A DNA stretch of 64,000 bases from Salinisphaera sp049568105 (GTDB lineage Bacteria > Pseudomonadota > Gammaproteobacteria > Nevskiales > Salinisphaeraceae), in contig NZ_CP145335.1 in assembly GCF_049568105.1 (NCBI RefSeq), positions 3,472,001 to 3,536,000 on the forward strand. Direction: 5' to 3'. Below, one piece after another: positions 7,928 to 17,198 of the stretch. The notes under the pieces were generated by a model. It saw only the letters and a program-made list of their open reading frames with translations. It made no database searches and was not told the origin of the DNA. The translations under genes were made by a program, and so were the position numbers. Position 1 is the stretch's first letter. The number at the start of each line of letters is the position of its first letter.

Positions 7928-10279
7928 GTGATCCATTTCAAACTGCATAGCGCGCGACGTGTCGGCGTCCTTGGCTGCGCCTTGTCCGGCGCGCTCCTGT
8001 ATACCCCGACGGCGCTGGCTGCGGCATCGAGCAGCCAGGGTTGTCCAATCGCGCCGCCGCCGCTGAGTCTACCCGTGAACGGCGATACGTCTACCTTGGT
8101 CGCCGATCAGGCCAATCTGGCCGACGAGATCGCGACCGCCAAGGGGCATGTGCATCTGGAATACAAGGGCCAGACCCTGGAGGCCCCGTACGTCAGCTAC
8201 AACCGCAAGACCTCCGAGGCCTCAGCCCACGGCGGCATCAAGTATCTACGCGAAGGGCTGTACCTGACCGCCGACAAGGCCCGTGTGAATGTCGACCAGC
8301 GTACCGGCCAGTTCGACGACACCCATTATTCGGTGATGGGTAACGGCGCGCGTGGCCAGGCCGGCCAGGTGAGTTCGCTAGCCGATAACCAGTATCGACT
8401 GGTCGACGCCGATTACAGCACCTGCTCGGGCCCGACCAAGGCTTGGCTGTTGTCGGCCCGACGGATCGATCTCAACCGCCAAACCGGGCGCGGCGTGGCC
8501 CGCGACGCCACGATGAAGATCTACGGCGTACCGGTGTTGTATACGCCGTATATCAATTTCCCGATCGACGATCAGCGCCACAGTGGCCTGCTGGCCCCGA
8601 CCCTCGGCACCTCCAGCGACACGGGATTCGAGGTTGCAGCGCCCTACTACATCAATCTGGCGCCGAACTATGATGCGACGATCGTGCCGCACATCATGGC
8701 CAAGCGCGGCTTCCAGCTGGGCGGCCAGTTCCGTTATCTCACCAAGCATCACAAGGGCGAGCTCGATGGCCAGGTGCTGCCCTACGACTACGATTACGGC
8801 GACGAACGCGACCTGCTGCATTTCGAGCACGTCGGGCAATTGAACGAGCATGTCGGCATCCTGGCCAATTACACCCGCGTGTCCGACGTCGATTATTTCG
8901 ACGATCTGTCCAACGATCTCGGCCATACTTCGACATCGAACCTCGATCGCAGCTTCGAACTTGATGCAGTCCAGCCGGGCGTCAAGTTTTCGCTGCTGGC
9001 CCAGGACTTCCAGTCGCTGGACGACGATTTCACCGGCCTGGGCGGACGCTATGGCAACGAGCCCTATAGCCGCATGCCACAGGCCACGCTACAGCTGCTG
9101 ACGCCGACCGCGCCGTTTCAGGCCGGGGTCGATGCCCAGTTCACCAATTTCCGACGCGACCGCAGCGTCGACGCCTATCGCACCGAGCTGCGCCCGCGCA
9201 TCGTCTGGGGCGTCGACCACGGCGGCTGGTTCGCCAACAGCGAAGCGGCCTACCGGCTGACTCACTACGATTTGACCGATCTGGAGGCCACCGAGGACGA
9301 TCTGTACGTGCATCCGGATCAGGATTCGATCAATCGCGAGATTCCGAGTTTCGAAGCCGATGCCGGGCTGCGGTTTTCGCGCACGCTCGACAACGGCTGG
9401 ATCCAGACTCTCGAACCGCGTATGCAGTACCTGCTGGTCGGCTATCAGGATCAATCCGATATTCCGATCTTCGACTCCGGCAGCGCGACCCTCGACTACG
9501 ACCAGCTGTTCGCCAACAACCGCTACATCGGGGCCGATCGCATCGGCGACGCCAACCAGATCACGCTAGGCGTGAGTTCGCGGTTCGTCTCGCCGAATAC
9601 CGGGCGTACCGTGGCCCGGCTTGAACTCGGCCGCGTGACCAGCTTTCGCGATCTGCGGGTGGATCTGCCCAACAGCGGCGTGACCGGCTATGACGATCAC
9701 GGCTCCGACTATGTCGCCGGCATGAGTTTTTCGCCTAGCGACATGTTCTCCAGCCAGGCGACCCTCCAGTACGATCCCAACGATTCGCGCATCGACCGGG
9801 CAGTGGCGACCACTACTATCGGCCGCCGCGACAGCTATCAGCTGGACCTGGGCTATCGCTACTACCGGGATTTCCGCCCGGCCCGCGACATCAACGGCCA
9901 CGGCGACGATACCCAGACCACGCTGATCCCCGGCCAGTACGAGACGCTGTCCCAGGCCGCGCTGGGTATTCGTGCGCCGATCGGCGACAGCCTCGACTTC
10001 GTCGGCCGATGGAACTATTCGCTCAAACACGATCAAAATGTCGAGACGCTCGCCGGCGTGGAATACCGGCCGTCGTGCTGCTACTCGGTGCGTATGGCCT
10101 ATCGTCGCTATGTCTCGAACGACGACGGCAGTCAGGATTCGGCGGTCCTGTTCCAATTCGTGCTGCGCGGACTCGGGCGCTTCGGAGATAGCGTCTCGTC
10201 GTTCGTCGACCGCAATGTGTTCAGTGCCACGCCGCGAGGGCGCTCGACCGATACCTTTGATACGATCCGTTCGCCATGA
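7928..10279 (+). CDS. lptD: LPS-assembly outer-membrane protein LptD
   Basis: 783 residues starting with GTG at 7928. A signal peptide ends near residue 31 (TALAAAS). Next comes the periplasmic OstA/LptA-like N-domain (ATAKGHVHLEYKGQTLEAPYVSYN), then a large beta-barrel rich in Tyr/Asp strands. Cysteines at residue 39, in TCSGPTKAW, and a CC pair near the C-terminus (PSCCYSVRMAYRRYV) fit the inter-domain disulfides known in LptD. LptD with LptE inserts lipopolysaccharide into the outer leaflet. The stop overlaps the surA start by four bases (ATGA). No lptE is present in this window. Confidence 0.96.
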   Translation: MIHFKLHSARRVGVLGCALSGALLYTPTALAAASSSQGCPIAPPPLSLPVNGDTSTLVADQANLADEIATAKGHVHLEYKGQTLEAPYVSYNRKTSEASAHGGIKYLREGLYLTADKARVNVDQRTGQFDDTHYSVMGNGARGQAGQVSSLADNQYRLVDADYSTCSGPTKAWLLSARRIDLNRQTGRGVARDATMKIYGVPVLYTPYINFPIDDQRHSGLLAPTLGTSSDTGFEVAAPYYINLAPNYDATIVPHIMAKRGFQLGGQFRYLTKHHKGELDGQVLPYDYDYGDERDLLHFEHVGQLNEHVGILANYTRVSDVDYFDDLSNDLGHTSTSNLDRSFELDAVQPGVKFSLLAQDFQSLDDDFTGLGGRYGNEPYSRMPQATLQLLTPTAPFQAGVDAQFTNFRRDRSVDAYRTELRPRIVWGVDHGGWFANSEAAYRLTHYDLTDLEATEDDLYVHPDQDSINREIPSFEADAGLRFSRTLDNGWIQTLEPRMQYLLVGYQDQSDIPIFDSGSATLDYDQLFANNRYIGADRIGDANQITLGVSSRFVSPNTGRTVARLELGRVTSFRDLRVDLPNSGVTGYDDHGSDYVAGMSFSPSDMFSSQATLQYDPNDSRIDRAVATTTIGRRDSYQLDLGYRYYRDFRPARDINGHGDDTQTTLIPGQYETLSQAALGIRAPIGDSLDFVGRWNYSLKHDQNVETLAGVEYRPSCCYSVRMAYRRYVSNDDGSQDSAVLFQFVLRGLGRFGDSVSSFVDRNVFSATPRGRSTDTFDTIRSP

Positions 10280-11712
10280 GATATCCTGTAATACTTCGTC
10301 TGGTTGTCAGTCTTTTCCTGCTCGCCGCTCTGGTTTCGACGGCGACGGCCCAGCAACTGGGTAGCCAAGTCGGCGGACAGAGCAGCAACCAGGGACTGGG
10401 CGACTTTTCACTGGGTACCGCCCCCAGCCAGTCGCGCCCGACTCAATCGCTGGACAAGATCGTGGCTGTGGTCAACGACAGCGTGGTCCTCAAAAGCGAA
10501 CTCGACGCGGCCGTCGCCCAGGTCAAACAGCGCAACAACAGCCCGATCGGCCAGGCGCCGCCTAACGTGCTGCGCTCCCAGGTGCTCGACCAATTGATCA
10601 TGCGCCAGCTGCAGATCCAGCAGGCCGACCGCGACGGCATTAAAGTTTCGCAGCAGGAACTGCAACAGGGACTGGGACGAATCGCCCAGCGCAACGGCAT
10701 GAACCTGCAGCAATTTTCCCAAGCTGTCGCGCAGAGCGGCATGAACATGTCCGATCTGCGCGAGCATGTTCGCGAAGAGATCAAGATCTCCAAAGTTCGC
10801 CAGAGCGAAGTCATGGGCAAGGTCTCGATTTCCGACCAGGACGTCGACCGGTATCTGCAGAATCAGTCGCTGCGATTTTCGCGCGACCATGAATACCACC
10901 TGCGTCAGATCGAACTGGCGCTGCCGACCGACGCTGAAACGACCACCGTCGGGGTCGCCCGCGACCGACTGGAAACCCTGCGTCAGCAGATCGCCAGCGG
11001 CCAAACCCGCTTTGCCGACGTGGCTCGATCGGTCTCCGACGGCCCGCACGCCGCCGATGGCGGTGATATGGGTTGGGTGTCTGGTGACGAGTTGCCCGAC
11101 AGTTTCGAGAGCGCGCTGGCCGAACTGAAATCCGGCCAGACCAGCGATGTATTTCGTGGCCCCAACGGCATGTACCTGATCAAACTCGAAGACGAGCGCG
11201 GCAGCAGTCCTCAGCAAGAGGACCAAGACAAGGTCATGGTCACCGAGGCCCATATCCGGCATATCATCCTCAAGCCGACCGAAATCCGCAGCGATGCCCA
11301 GACCCGCGATCTAGCCCAGCAGATCCGTCAGCGGCTGGTGGCCGGCGACGATTTCGCCAACTTGGCGCGCGAGTATTCTGACGACAAAGGCACGGCTAAT
11401 CAGGGCGGCGATGTTGGCTGGATTCCGCTGAATCGGGTATCGCCCGAGACCCAGCGCAATATCAAAAGCCTCAGCCAAGGCGAGATCAGCCGCATCTTCC
11501 AGACCGACGACGGCTACGAGATCATCAAGCTGCTCGGCGAACGGCAACGCGATGAAACCCAGGAAGCCAAGCGCAACAAGGTTCGCGACACGCTCGGCCG
11601 CAAGCGCGCCAGCGAACAGGGCGATCTCTGGCTGCGCAAACTGCGCGACGAAGCCTATGTCGATATTCGTCTGCCCAACTATCAGCCCACGCCGGGCAGC
11701 CCCGGCTCGTAG
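10276..11712 (+). CDS. surA: Periplasmic chaperone and peptidyl-prolyl isomerase SurA
   Basis: 478 residues with a cleavable signal (LVVSLFLLAALVSTATAQQ). The N-terminal SurA domain begins LDKIVAVVNDSVVLKSELD near residue 58. Two parvulin domains follow, at about residues 203-310 (EYHLRQIELALP through FRGPNGMYLIKL) and 325-425 (EAHIRHIILKPTE through FQTDDGYEIIKLL). SurA escorts outer-membrane proteins, including LptD, to the BAM complex. It is slightly longer than E. coli SurA because of a Gln/Ser-rich linker after the signal. It is translationally coupled to lptD. Confidence 0.96.
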   Translation: MRYPVILRLVVSLFLLAALVSTATAQQLGSQVGGQSSNQGLGDFSLGTAPSQSRPTQSLDKIVAVVNDSVVLKSELDAAVAQVKQRNNSPIGQAPPNVLRSQVLDQLIMRQLQIQQADRDGIKVSQQELQQGLGRIAQRNGMNLQQFSQAVAQSGMNMSDLREHVREEIKISKVRQSEVMGKVSISDQDVDRYLQNQSLRFSRDHEYHLRQIELALPTDAETTTVGVARDRLETLRQQIASGQTRFADVARSVSDGPHAADGGDMGWVSGDELPDSFESALAELKSGQTSDVFRGPNGMYLIKLEDERGSSPQQEDQDKVMVTEAHIRHIILKPTEIRSDAQTRDLAQQIRQRLVAGDDFANLAREYSDDKGTANQGGDVGWIPLNRVSPETQRNIKSLSQGEISRIFQTDDGYEIIKLLGERQRDETQEAKRNKVRDTLGRKRASEQGDLWLRKLRDEAYVDIRLPNYQPTPGSPGS

Positions 11713-11722
11713 GCCGGCCTGA

Positions 11723-12721
11723 ATGGGCATTCCCCGTCTGCTGCTGACGCCCGGTGAACCGGCCGGCATTGGGCCGGATCTGGCGGTCCGGATCGCTCAA
11801 CATGCGCACGGCGCCGAAATCGTGGCCGTGGCCGATCCCGATCTGCTGCGCGAGCGCGCGCATGCCCTCGGCTTGGCGCTCACGCTCGAGTCGGTCGATT
11901 ACAGCGCGGCCCCCCGCGTCCAGGCCGCCGGCACGCTCGCGATCGACCCGGTCGCCATGCCGGCGACCGCCCAGGCCGGGGTACTCGATGCCCGCAATGC
12001 CGACTACGTCCTGGCCACGCTGGATCGCGCCGTCGACCAGTGCCAAGCCGGCGTCGCTGCTGCGCTGGTCACGGGCCCGGTCCACAAGGCCGTGATCAAT
12101 CAGGCTGGCCATCGTTTCTCCGGCCATACCGGTTATCTCGCAGCGCGCTGCGATAGTCAGCCGCCAGTGATGATGCTAACCACCGACGACGCCAGCCTCC
12201 GGGTCTGTCTGGCGACGGTGCATATGCCACTATCCGAGGTCCCGGGGGCGATCCGCTTCGATGAACTCGGACAATGCATAGACACGATCCATCAACAGCT
12301 GATCGCACGCTTTGGTCTCGATCGCCCGCGAATCCTCGTAGCCGGGCTGAACCCACACGCCGGTGAGGCCGGCTATCTCGGCCGCGAAGAGATCGACACC
12401 ATCGCGCCGGCGATCGAGGCCGCCCGCGAGCGCGGTATCGATGCGATCGGCCCACTGCCAGCAGACACCCTGTTCACCCCGGACCGGCTGGCCGACGCCG
12501 ACGCCGTACTGGCCATGTATCACGACCAGGGCCTGCCGGTGATCAAGCATCTCGGTTTCTCGCGCACGGTCAATGTCAGCCTGGGGCTGCCGATCGTACG
12601 GACCTCGGTCGATCACGGTACCGCACTGGCCCTGGCCGGCACCGAGCACGTCAATACCGGCAGTCTCGAGGCCGCTCTCAAGATCGCTGCCGACATGGCA
12701 CAGGCCGAGCATGGCGCGTAA
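11723..12721 (+). CDS. pdxA: 4-hydroxythreonine-4-phosphate dehydrogenase PdxA
   Basis: 332 residues with the family opening LLLTPGEPAGIGPDLAV. Metal-binding histidines lie in HRFSGHTGYLA and in MYHDQGLPVIKHLGF. PdxA oxidises 4-phosphohydroxy-L-threonine with NAD in pyridoxal-5-phosphate synthesis. It starts ten bases after surA, and the next gene, rsmA, begins inside its last codons. The surA-pdxA-rsmA order is the classic gammaproteobacterial one. Confidence 0.96.
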   Translation: MGIPRLLLTPGEPAGIGPDLAVRIAQHAHGAEIVAVADPDLLRERAHALGLALTLESVDYSAAPRVQAAGTLAIDPVAMPATAQAGVLDARNADYVLATLDRAVDQCQAGVAAALVTGPVHKAVINQAGHRFSGHTGYLAARCDSQPPVMMLTTDDASLRVCLATVHMPLSEVPGAIRFDELGQCIDTIHQQLIARFGLDRPRILVAGLNPHAGEAGYLGREEIDTIAPAIEAARERGIDAIGPLPADTLFTPDRLADADAVLAMYHDQGLPVIKHLGFSRTVNVSLGLPIVRTSVDHGTALALAGTEHVNTGSLEAALKIAADMAQAEHGA

Positions 12722-13499
12722 ACGCTTCGGCCAGCATTTCCTGCACGAACGCGGCGTGATCGATCGGATTCTGGCCGCACTCGATCCGGCCGCCACGGAT
12801 CGGATGGTCGAAATCGGCCCCGGCCAGGGCGCGCTTACCGATCCGTTGTTGGCTCGCCTCGAACGGCTGTCGGTCGTCGAAATCGACCGCGACCTGATCG
12901 CCGCGCTGGAAGCGCGCGCGGCGAACACGCCGCAACTCGAGGTGATTCCCGGGGACGCACTGAAAATCGACTATCAGCAGCTGGCCGAACGCCGTGGCGG
13001 CACGCTGCGCCTGGTCGGCAACCTGCCCTACAATATTTCTTCGCCGCTGCTGTTCGCCCTGCTCGGGAGCGGTGCACCGATTCTCGACATGCATTTCATG
13101 CTGCAAAAGGAAGTCGTGGATCGCATGGTTGCGCCTCCAGGCAGCCGTGACTACGGGCGCTTGAGCGTGGCGATCGCCGCTCGGGCCGAGGCGAATCTGT
13201 TGTTCGACGTCGGCCCCGGCGCCTTCAATCCACCGCCCAAGGTGATGTCGTCGGTGGTTCGCCTGCGACCGCGGCCGCCGGCCTTTACGATCGACGACAA
13301 TGCGATGTTCGACCAGGTCGTCGCGGCGGCCTTCGGCCAGCGCCGCAAAACGCTGCGCAATGCGCTCAAACCCTATCTGTCGGCCGAGGATATCGAAGCC
13401 TGCGGAGTTGCTCCCGGCGAGCGGGCCGAACGCCTGTCCGCTGCCGAATTCGCACAACTCGCCAATCAGGCGGCCGCCACTCGAGCCGATCGGGCCTGA
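12711..13499 (+). CDS. rsmA: 16S rRNA adenine dimethyltransferase RsmA (KsgA)
   Basis: 262 residues from the ATG at 12711 (MARKRFGQHFLHE, the conserved start), overlapping pdxA by 11 bases. SAM-binding motif I is VEIGPGQG (33-40) and catalytic motif IV is NLPYNIS (104-110). It dimethylates two adjacent adenines near the 3' end of 16S rRNA, a late step in small-subunit assembly; its loss gives kasugamycin resistance. In many relatives apaG and apaH follow directly; here apaH is 3.7 kb away. Confidence 0.97.
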   Translation: MARKRFGQHFLHERGVIDRILAALDPAATDRMVEIGPGQGALTDPLLARLERLSVVEIDRDLIAALEARAANTPQLEVIPGDALKIDYQQLAERRGGTLRLVGNLPYNISSPLLFALLGSGAPILDMHFMLQKEVVDRMVAPPGSRDYGRLSVAIAARAEANLLFDVGPGAFNPPPKVMSSVVRLRPRPPAFTIDDNAMFDQVVAAAFGQRRKTLRNALKPYLSAEDIEACGVAPGERAERLSAAEFAQLANQAAATRADRA

Positions 13500-13857
13500 C
13501 TCGGCCGACCGCGGCCCGTATGAGCGGCGCTATAGCGCGGCCGCCCCGCGCATCGTTCGGGGTCGTCGCCACCGGAGCCGACGACTGGCGAGCAGGGTGC
13601 AAGGTTGTCCTCATCATTGAGCCCAGGCGCAGCTCGAGACCAGATCACGCCGTTCGAGCAACCCAGCCAGCGCCAACCGAACGAGTCGTTGCGGCAACAC
13701 ACCCCGGAAACGCATTCGAGCAGTACTTGATGGGCACCGTGCGCGGCCGGCCTATAGTCTGTGCGAGCCGCACTTCACCGCCGACGAGACAAATCGCTCA
13801 GCTAGAGCGGCTCATAGATAGCGCTGCCCTTAAACATAGGGGTTGGATAAACCGCTT
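13500..13857. other. Gap after rsmA, where apaG is usually found
   Basis: 358 bases with no supported gene and no ApaG-like frame. A perfect 7-base inverted repeat (GTCGTCG at 13562-13568, CGACGAC at 13579-13585, 10-base loop) might fold at the end of the rsmA transcript, but no T-run follows. I see nothing else. Confidence 0.45.
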
Positions 13858-13866
13858 TTAAAGCGG
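13852..13866 (-). terminator. Possible short intrinsic terminator overlapping the stop codon at 13858
   Basis: CCGCTTT/AAAGCGG is a perfect 7-base dyad around a single central base. On the minus strand it is followed by TTTAT. It includes the TAA stop of the EAL-like gene. The stem must open its A/T centre to form a loop, leaving about five GC-rich pairs, so termination may be weak. Confidence 0.35.
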
Positions 13867-15363
13867 GGCAAGTTCGCGCTCGCCGAGCAGGCGGGCGAAT
13901 TCGCGCGGCGCCAGCGGCTGTTGCGCCGAGCCCGTAGCGGGGGCATCGGGCTTGGGCAGCCGAATGGTATCGACTTCTCCCACCCGGGCCGAGTCCACGG
14001 AGTCCTGCAGAACCAATCGATAGCGCTCAGGCTGGTCCGGCCGGTGTTCGACCACGGCCCAGCGTACCGGCAGGCTACGTCGCATCGTCTCCGGCAAATG
14101 CTCGACACAGAGCACGAGATCCTCGGCTGCCTGCTCGAAACCTTGCAACGCGTGTTCCCAAGTCTGCTGTGCGCCATCAAAGTCGAACAACGCGGGCGGC
14201 ACCACCACGAATAGCGGAATACGAGGCAACTCCAGTGCCTGCCAGTTGGCCTGGAAGGTCGCCAGACGCTGGGCCAGCCAGCGCGTTAGTGCGCTTTGCT
14301 CGGCCTGATCGCGACTCGAGTCGGCCAGCTGTTCGATACTGATCCACGGCGATTCGGCATGCGCATCCGGCCGCGCTAGCGTGACAAAGGCGCCGGCCAG
14401 CAGGCCACCGGCCGCGCCGCGCCAGAGTGGTAAGAATCGGAACATCGGCTCCGGCACCGCCGCGTCGTCATCGGGCACAGGCGCTACGGTTTCCGGCTCG
14501 ACGCTCTCGGGGGCACCCGGCACGGGCGGCGGCTCAACCGGTGGCACCGCCTCGGTATCGACCGCGGCAGGCTCGGACGCCGAGACCGCCGCTGGCGGCG
14601 TATCGACCCGGCGCCCGATCGGTTCGAACTCACCGGCCGATCGCCCTGTGGCCGCGGTGGTAGGGCGCCGGACCGGCCGCTCGCCCATTCGCTTGGCCAA
14701 CGCGCGCCAGATTGCAGACCAACGCCGGGATAGACGATCGGTCGACGACGTCATCCGGTCGTCTCCCGAATCGTCCGTGCCACTGGCCTGGACACGCTCT
14801 ATCGCGGCCAGGCCAAGGCCCAGAACACCCAGTACCACCGCCAACCAGAATGAAAAGCCGGCGCCCAGCAGAACGTGCCACCAGGACACGCCCAGCCGTA
14901 GGGTCGCCGGCCTGCTATCGGGTGCGCGAACGAACGACCGTCGTCCTTCTGCGCATAGGCTGCGATAAAGTCGGGCCCGCCATCGCTCGGCTGCGGCCGA
15001 GGACACCCGACCATCCAACCAGTGCGACCAACGCCCGGCCGAAGCCAGGAGTCGCCCGTCTGGGCCGGTAACGGTCAGATAGACGGCATCGACGTCTGGC
15101 GCCTCGATCCAGCGAGCCACGCGCGCCTGGAGCCGCCCACGGCGGGCTTGGTCATCCAGACCTGCCGTCAGCGCCCCTCGGGCCTGATCCGCAGCCTGGT
15201 CCAGCGCGCGATCACGGGCGCCATAGCCGAAGTAGACGGCGGCCAACAGCCCCGCGATGGCGAGCACACTGGCCCCGGCCAGGCGCCGTCGCCGCTGCGA
15301 ACCGCTCGTCATGGATGCGATCGGGCGCCCTGGCATCCCGTGCGGCACCGATGCCCGTGGCAC
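13858..15363 (-). CDS. Two-TM membrane protein with a possible degenerate EAL domain
   Basis: 501 residues from a GTG at 15363 with GAGG about eight bases upstream; later ATG starts at residues 10 and 18 are possible. A basic N-terminus precedes TM1 (about 28-47). A roughly 115-residue periplasmic region (VDAVYLTVTGPDGRLLASAG resembles a small sensor fold) is followed by TM2 (about 163-187). A Pro/Glu/Ala-rich linker spans 240-306. Residues about 307-425 (FRFLPLWRGAAGGLLAGAF, SIEQLADSS, RWLAQRLATF, LPRIPLFVVVPPALF, DLVLCVEHLPE) follow the order of elements in an EAL phosphodiesterase domain, but the signature Glu-Ala-Leu is not there and the later metal-binding half is absent. So a c-di-GMP-type ancestry is inferred; enzymatic activity is not expected. 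Unknown function. Confidence 0.55.
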   Translation of the reverse strand: MPRASVPHGMPGRPIASMTSGSQRRRRLAGASVLAIAGLLAAVYFGYGARDRALDQAADQARGALTAGLDDQARRGRLQARVARWIEAPDVDAVYLTVTGPDGRLLASAGRWSHWLDGRVSSAAAERWRARLYRSLCAEGRRSFVRAPDSRPATLRLGVSWWHVLLGAGFSFWLAVVLGVLGLGLAAIERVQASGTDDSGDDRMTSSTDRLSRRWSAIWRALAKRMGERPVRRPTTAATGRSAGEFEPIGRRVDTPPAAVSASEPAAVDTEAVPPVEPPPVPGAPESVEPETVAPVPDDDAAVPEPMFRFLPLWRGAAGGLLAGAFVTLARPDAHAESPWISIEQLADSSRDQAEQSALTRWLAQRLATFQANWQALELPRIPLFVVVPPALFDFDGAQQTWEHALQGFEQAAEDLVLCVEHLPETMRRSLPVRWAVVEHRPDQPERYRLVLQDSVDSARVGEVDTIRLPKPDAPATGSAQQPLAPREFARLLGERELAPL

Positions 15364-15617
15364 ACTGGCGTCCTCGTCGCATTGTTCGTCGGCCGGGATA
15401 GGCTGTCACCCGGCGCGATCGAACGATGATCTCGCTCCACGCTCGATATTACGGAATCTGCGGTCATGATCTGTGTTGATGTCATTGTGCGCCCGCGCTG
15501 GCTGCTCGTGTTCACGGATCGGGCCAGCATTGGACACCGGTATCGCGAGCGCAATGGCATTCCGGATTATCCCCCAGCGACTTATAGTCGCAGCCGCCAC
15601 TTCTGGCAGCAACCGTG

Positions 15618-17171
15618 ATGGGCGGTTCCGACACGCCTGCATACCGAGTCGGCGTTGTCGTTACGCTCGTGGTCGTTTCGTTCGGACTGGCCGTACCGAG
15701 CATCTGGCTGTTTGCTTCACATATGCAGATTGGCGCCCTGACCGCGGATTGGCCCTGGCTGTATCGCACCGGACAAGCCATCTGGGCCCACGGCCTGCCC
15801 CGCTACGATCTGTGGTCGTGGACGCATCCTCGCCAGCCCTGGGTACTGTATCAGTGGCTGTTCGAAGCCCTCTCGGCGCCGCTGTATACCACGCTCGGCC
15901 GCTCGGCCAGCGTGATGGCCGTGGGCCTGCTCGGCATCGCGATGTATGTCCTGGTGCCGGCTTGGTATCAACGGCGCCGCGGCGTCCATCCGCTCTGGAG
16001 CTGCACGATCGGGGCACTAGTGTTGCTGCCGGTCAGCACCAATCTCGGCCTGCGCCCAATGCTGGCCAGCAATCTGGCCTTATTGGCCCAGTTTCTTGTC
16101 GTACAGAAACTGCGCTCCCGGGAGCTCCCCTTCCCCTGGGCTATCGCTGCCATCGCGCTGATTTATGCCTTCTGGGCGAACACACATCTCGGCTTTACTC
16201 TCGGCCTGCTGTCGCTACTGCTGTTCGCCATAGGCGATCTCGCGCATCGCCTGTCCGGCCATCGCCAAACGTCCAACGGCCCCTTTACACAGTACCTCGG
16301 GCTGATGGCGGTTGCACTGTTGGCGACCGGCGTAAACCCCTATGGCTGGACGCTGTATGCCTATATCACCGAGCTTTCGCTGAAAAGCCAGATGAATGCG
16401 CATATTCACGAGCTGATGCCGCCTGATCCCAGCAACCCTTATATGATCGTCGGGGCCGTGATGCTGGGTGTATTCGTTTGGCTATTGGTACGTTATCGCC
16501 GGATCGTCGATATCGCCGAAGCCAGTCATGTGGTGGCCTTTTCGATCATGGCGCTCGGCTCGATGCGATTCGTAGTCTGGGCCGGGCTGTTCTATGTGCT
16601 GGCCACACCGGTATTGTTCCAACACGCTGGCCTAGAACTGACACCGGCATCGATCCGACGCGCCCTGTCGCGCCTGAACAGCGCCGGCGCCCAGCGCGCC
16701 TGTCTGCTGGCCTTTGCCGCGGTTGCTGTGGCCATCACCACCGTGGGGGCGCCGTCGACCGCGGGCTCGGCGCGGCTTGCCCGTTGCGCCGCACTGCGTC
16801 CGGCACTGACCTACTTCGACCGTCACTATCCACCCGACACCCGTTGGTTTTCCAGCGAAACCGCTGGCAGCTGCGCACGGGCCTATATCCCGGGCCGACG
16901 GGTATTCATCGATACCCGCTTCGATATGTACCCAGAACCGTTCGTCATGCGCTGGTTTCATGCCTATCAGTACCGGCGCGGCTGGCGCGAACTGTTTCAA
17001 CGCTGGCGAATCGAGACCGTCCTACTGCCCCAGGGTGCACCGCTGATCCCCGTGCTGAATGCCGCGCCCGACTATCGCCTGCGCTATCGGGATCGAGATG
17101 CGTTGATCTACGACCGCCGGCCGACATCAACCCGAGCTACTGGCCGCCCGCGCCCACAATCGGCAGACTGA
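15618..17171 (+). CDS. Polytopic membrane protein, GT-C glycosyltransferase-like
   Basis: 517 residues from the ATG at 15618 (a GTG directly before it is also possible). I count about nine or ten hydrophobic segments up to residue 385, then a soluble C-terminal part. The first loop, DWPWLYRTGQAIWAHGLPRYD then WSWTHP, has the acidic-residue-plus-aromatic pattern of first external loops in GT-C-type transferases and related uncharacterised families. FIDTRFDMYP in the C-terminal part is also typical of such proteins. The donor and acceptor are unknown. It diverges from the EAL-like gene and ends 27 bases before apaH. Confidence 0.6.
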   Translation: MGGSDTPAYRVGVVVTLVVVSFGLAVPSIWLFASHMQIGALTADWPWLYRTGQAIWAHGLPRYDLWSWTHPRQPWVLYQWLFEALSAPLYTTLGRSASVMAVGLLGIAMYVLVPAWYQRRRGVHPLWSCTIGALVLLPVSTNLGLRPMLASNLALLAQFLVVQKLRSRELPFPWAIAAIALIYAFWANTHLGFTLGLLSLLLFAIGDLAHRLSGHRQTSNGPFTQYLGLMAVALLATGVNPYGWTLYAYITELSLKSQMNAHIHELMPPDPSNPYMIVGAVMLGVFVWLLVRYRRIVDIAEASHVVAFSIMALGSMRFVVWAGLFYVLATPVLFQHAGLELTPASIRRALSRLNSAGAQRACLLAFAAVAVAITTVGAPSTAGSARLARCAALRPALTYFDRHYPPDTRWFSSETAGSCARAYIPGRRVFIDTRFDMYPEPFVMRWFHAYQYRRGWRELFQRWRIETVLLPQGAPLIPVLNAAPDYRLRYRDRDALIYDRRPTSTRATGRPRPQSAD

Positions 17172-17198
17172 GCACGCCATTCCTATTCCTGCGCTATC

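Noticed and set aside
13520..13861. Plus-strand 113-codon frame after rsmA, considered as a possible apaG
   Set aside because: No ApaG-like sequence (no conserved Gly-rich HTWRI region), uneven composition, and it runs into the convergent gene.
15618..17171. Polytopic protein considered as an O-antigen ligase or polymerase
   Set aside because: The first-loop pattern and C-terminal soluble part fit GT-C-like proteins better; no WaaL or Wzy motif and no polysaccharide genes nearby.
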